Below the pieces are notes generated by a model, which saw only the letters and a program-made list of their open reading frames with translations, was not told the DNA's origin and ran no database searches. A DNA stretch of 64,000 bases from Bacillota bacterium (GTDB lineage: Bacteria > Bacillota > Negativicutes > Sporomusales > UBA7701): positions 72,814 to 136,813 of the forward strand of contig JAEZJM010000018.1 in the NCBI GenBank assembly GCA_023415775.1. The letters are read 5' to 3'. Within the stretch, counting starts at the first letter, position 1. Each line of letters starts with the position of its first letter. Below, piece after piece: positions 63,362 to 64,000 of the stretch. Both the position numbers and the translations under genes were made by a program.

Positions 63362-64000
63362 TTAGGCCGGAAAGACCATTATCTTTTCCACTTTGAGGCC
63401 GATGGCGTCGCCGGCCTTGTGTTCCCTGAATACGGCGGCGGGGGCGATGACGCGGATGGTTTCGCCGCCGACTTCGATGCGCCAGTCGACGGCGTCGCCG
63501 AGGTAGGACTTGTGGATGACGGTGGCGGCGATGCCTTCGCCGGGGGCGGCGAGGGCGATCTGTTCGGGGCGGACGGCGGCGACGGCTTTGCCGGCGAGGC
63601 CGGCGGGCGCGGGGACTGTGCGGCCGAGGGCGGGAACGACGACTCCCCCCTCCCCTGCTTCGGCGGGAAGGAAGTTGACGAGGCCGATGAAGTCGGCGAT
63701 GGTTTTGTTGGCCGGGGTTTCGTATACGTCGACCGGGTTGCCGATCTGCTGGATGACGCCGGCGTTCATGACGATGATGCGGTCGGACATGGCCATGGCT
63801 TCGGCCTGGTCGTGGGTGACGTAGATGACGGTGACGCCGAGTTTTTTCTGGAGTTCCTTGATTTCGAACCGCATGCTTTCGCGCAGTTTGGCGTCGAGGT
63901 TGGAGAGCGGCTCGTCGAGGAGGAGCAGGTCGGGCTCGGCGACGAGGGCGCGGGCGAGGGCGACGCGCTGCTGCTGGCCGCCGGAGAGCTGGCTGGGCAG
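63362..64000 (-). CDS. ABC transporter ATP-binding protein, PotA/FbpC type (N-terminal part outside window)
   Basis: The last 212 codons of an importer ATPase; the frame remains open to the window edge. The signature LSGGQQQRVALARAL, Walker B LLLLDEPLSNLDA and the H-loop VTHDQAEAMAMSD are all present. A C-terminal TOBE domain (VRPEQIALAAPGEGI, HKSYLGDAVDWRIEVGG) is typical of ATPases for iron(III), spermidine or 2-aminoethylphosphonate uptake. The substrate is not known, because the permease and binding-protein genes are outside. Confidence 0.92.
   Translation of the reverse strand: MPSQLSGGQQQRVALARALVAEPDLLLLDEPLSNLDAKLRESMRFEIKELQKKLGVTVIYVTHDQAEAMAMSDRIIVMNAGVIQQIGNPVDVYETPANKTIADFIGLVNFLPAEAGEGGVVVPALGRTVPAPAGLAGKAVAAVRPEQIALAAPGEGIAATVIHKSYLGDAVDWRIEVGGETIRVIAPAAVFREHKAGDAIGLKVEKIMVFPA

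Overview
The window looks like chromosomal DNA of a strictly anaerobic, spore-forming Firmicute, most likely of the Negativicutes/Sporomusaceae type (Sporomusa-like). Supporting signs are a class III (oxygen-sensitive) ribonucleotide reductase, a YlmC/YmxH-type sporulation PRC-barrel protein, many Fe-S, B12 and molybdenum/selenium enzymes, strong AGGAGG ribosome binding sites, and moderately high GC. The lineage is an inference from gene content; there is no rRNA in the window.

Layout. (1) 1-3.5 kb: arsenic resistance operon arsC-arsR-acr3-arsD-arsA on the minus strand, with arsA cut by the window edge. (2) 3.6-6.5 kb: a divergent plus-strand block with a radical SAM/SPASM protein, an ECF sigma factor with a cysteine-rich tail, an AhpD-like CMD protein, a DGC-domain protein and a small membrane protein. 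(3) 6.6-8.8 kb: an SDR/MarR pair, an unrecognised protein and TatA. (4) 9-17 kb: a minus-strand operon for a Tat-exported molybdopterin oxidoreductase (Fe-S subunit, NrfD anchor, catalytic subunit; TtrBCA/SrdBCA type), followed by a PhnD-like lipoprotein, a histidine kinase and a NarL-type regulator. (5) 17-22 kb: a GNAT, an HNH protein and nrdR-nrdD-nrdG. (6) 22.6-27 kb: two different 6-phosphogluconate dehydrogenases facing each other around a PfkB sugar kinase, then YlmC. (7) 27.4-51 kb: a large minus-strand cluster that matches, step by step, the nicotinate fermentation pathway known from Eubacterium barkeri. It includes maturation genes for a selenium-dependent molybdenum hydroxylase, a B12-mutase reactivase, an MFS transporter, a soluble chemoreceptor-like protein and a sigma-54 activator. 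(8) 51.5-53.6 kb: a large serine recombinase with a small divergent ORF and a possibly truncated host gene beside it. (9) 53.7-59.7 kb: a sigma-54-controlled operon with Lin0512, 2-oxoacid dehydrogenase E1 alpha and beta (AcoAB-like), AcoX and DUF6506, plus its AcoR-like activator. (10) 59.8-64 kb: DMT/SMR transporters, GlpP, an extended SDR and a partial ABC ATPase.

How the genes work together. In region 7, nicotinate is hydroxylated (NdhFSLM), reduced (Hnr), ring-opened (Ena), reduced (Hgd) and dehydrated (Hmd). It is then rearranged (Mgm), isomerised (Mii), hydrated (DmdAB) and cleaved (Dml) to propionate and pyruvate. A -24/-12 promoter 36-52 bases upstream of ndhS fits control by the adjacent sigma-54 regulator. 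That regulator and the neighbouring soluble methyl-accepting protein share the same N-terminal sensor fold. A second good -24/-12 promoter sits upstream of the Lin0512-acoAB-acoX-DUF6506 operon. Region 4 has its own PhnD-like/HK/RR sensing module with a lone cysteine in the binding protein.

The most unusual items are the Hnr-UPF0280-AA_synth trio, the ECF-CMD-DGC block beside the ars operon, the E1-only dehydrogenase operon next to a recombinase, and a 122-bp interspersed palindromic repeat present twice.
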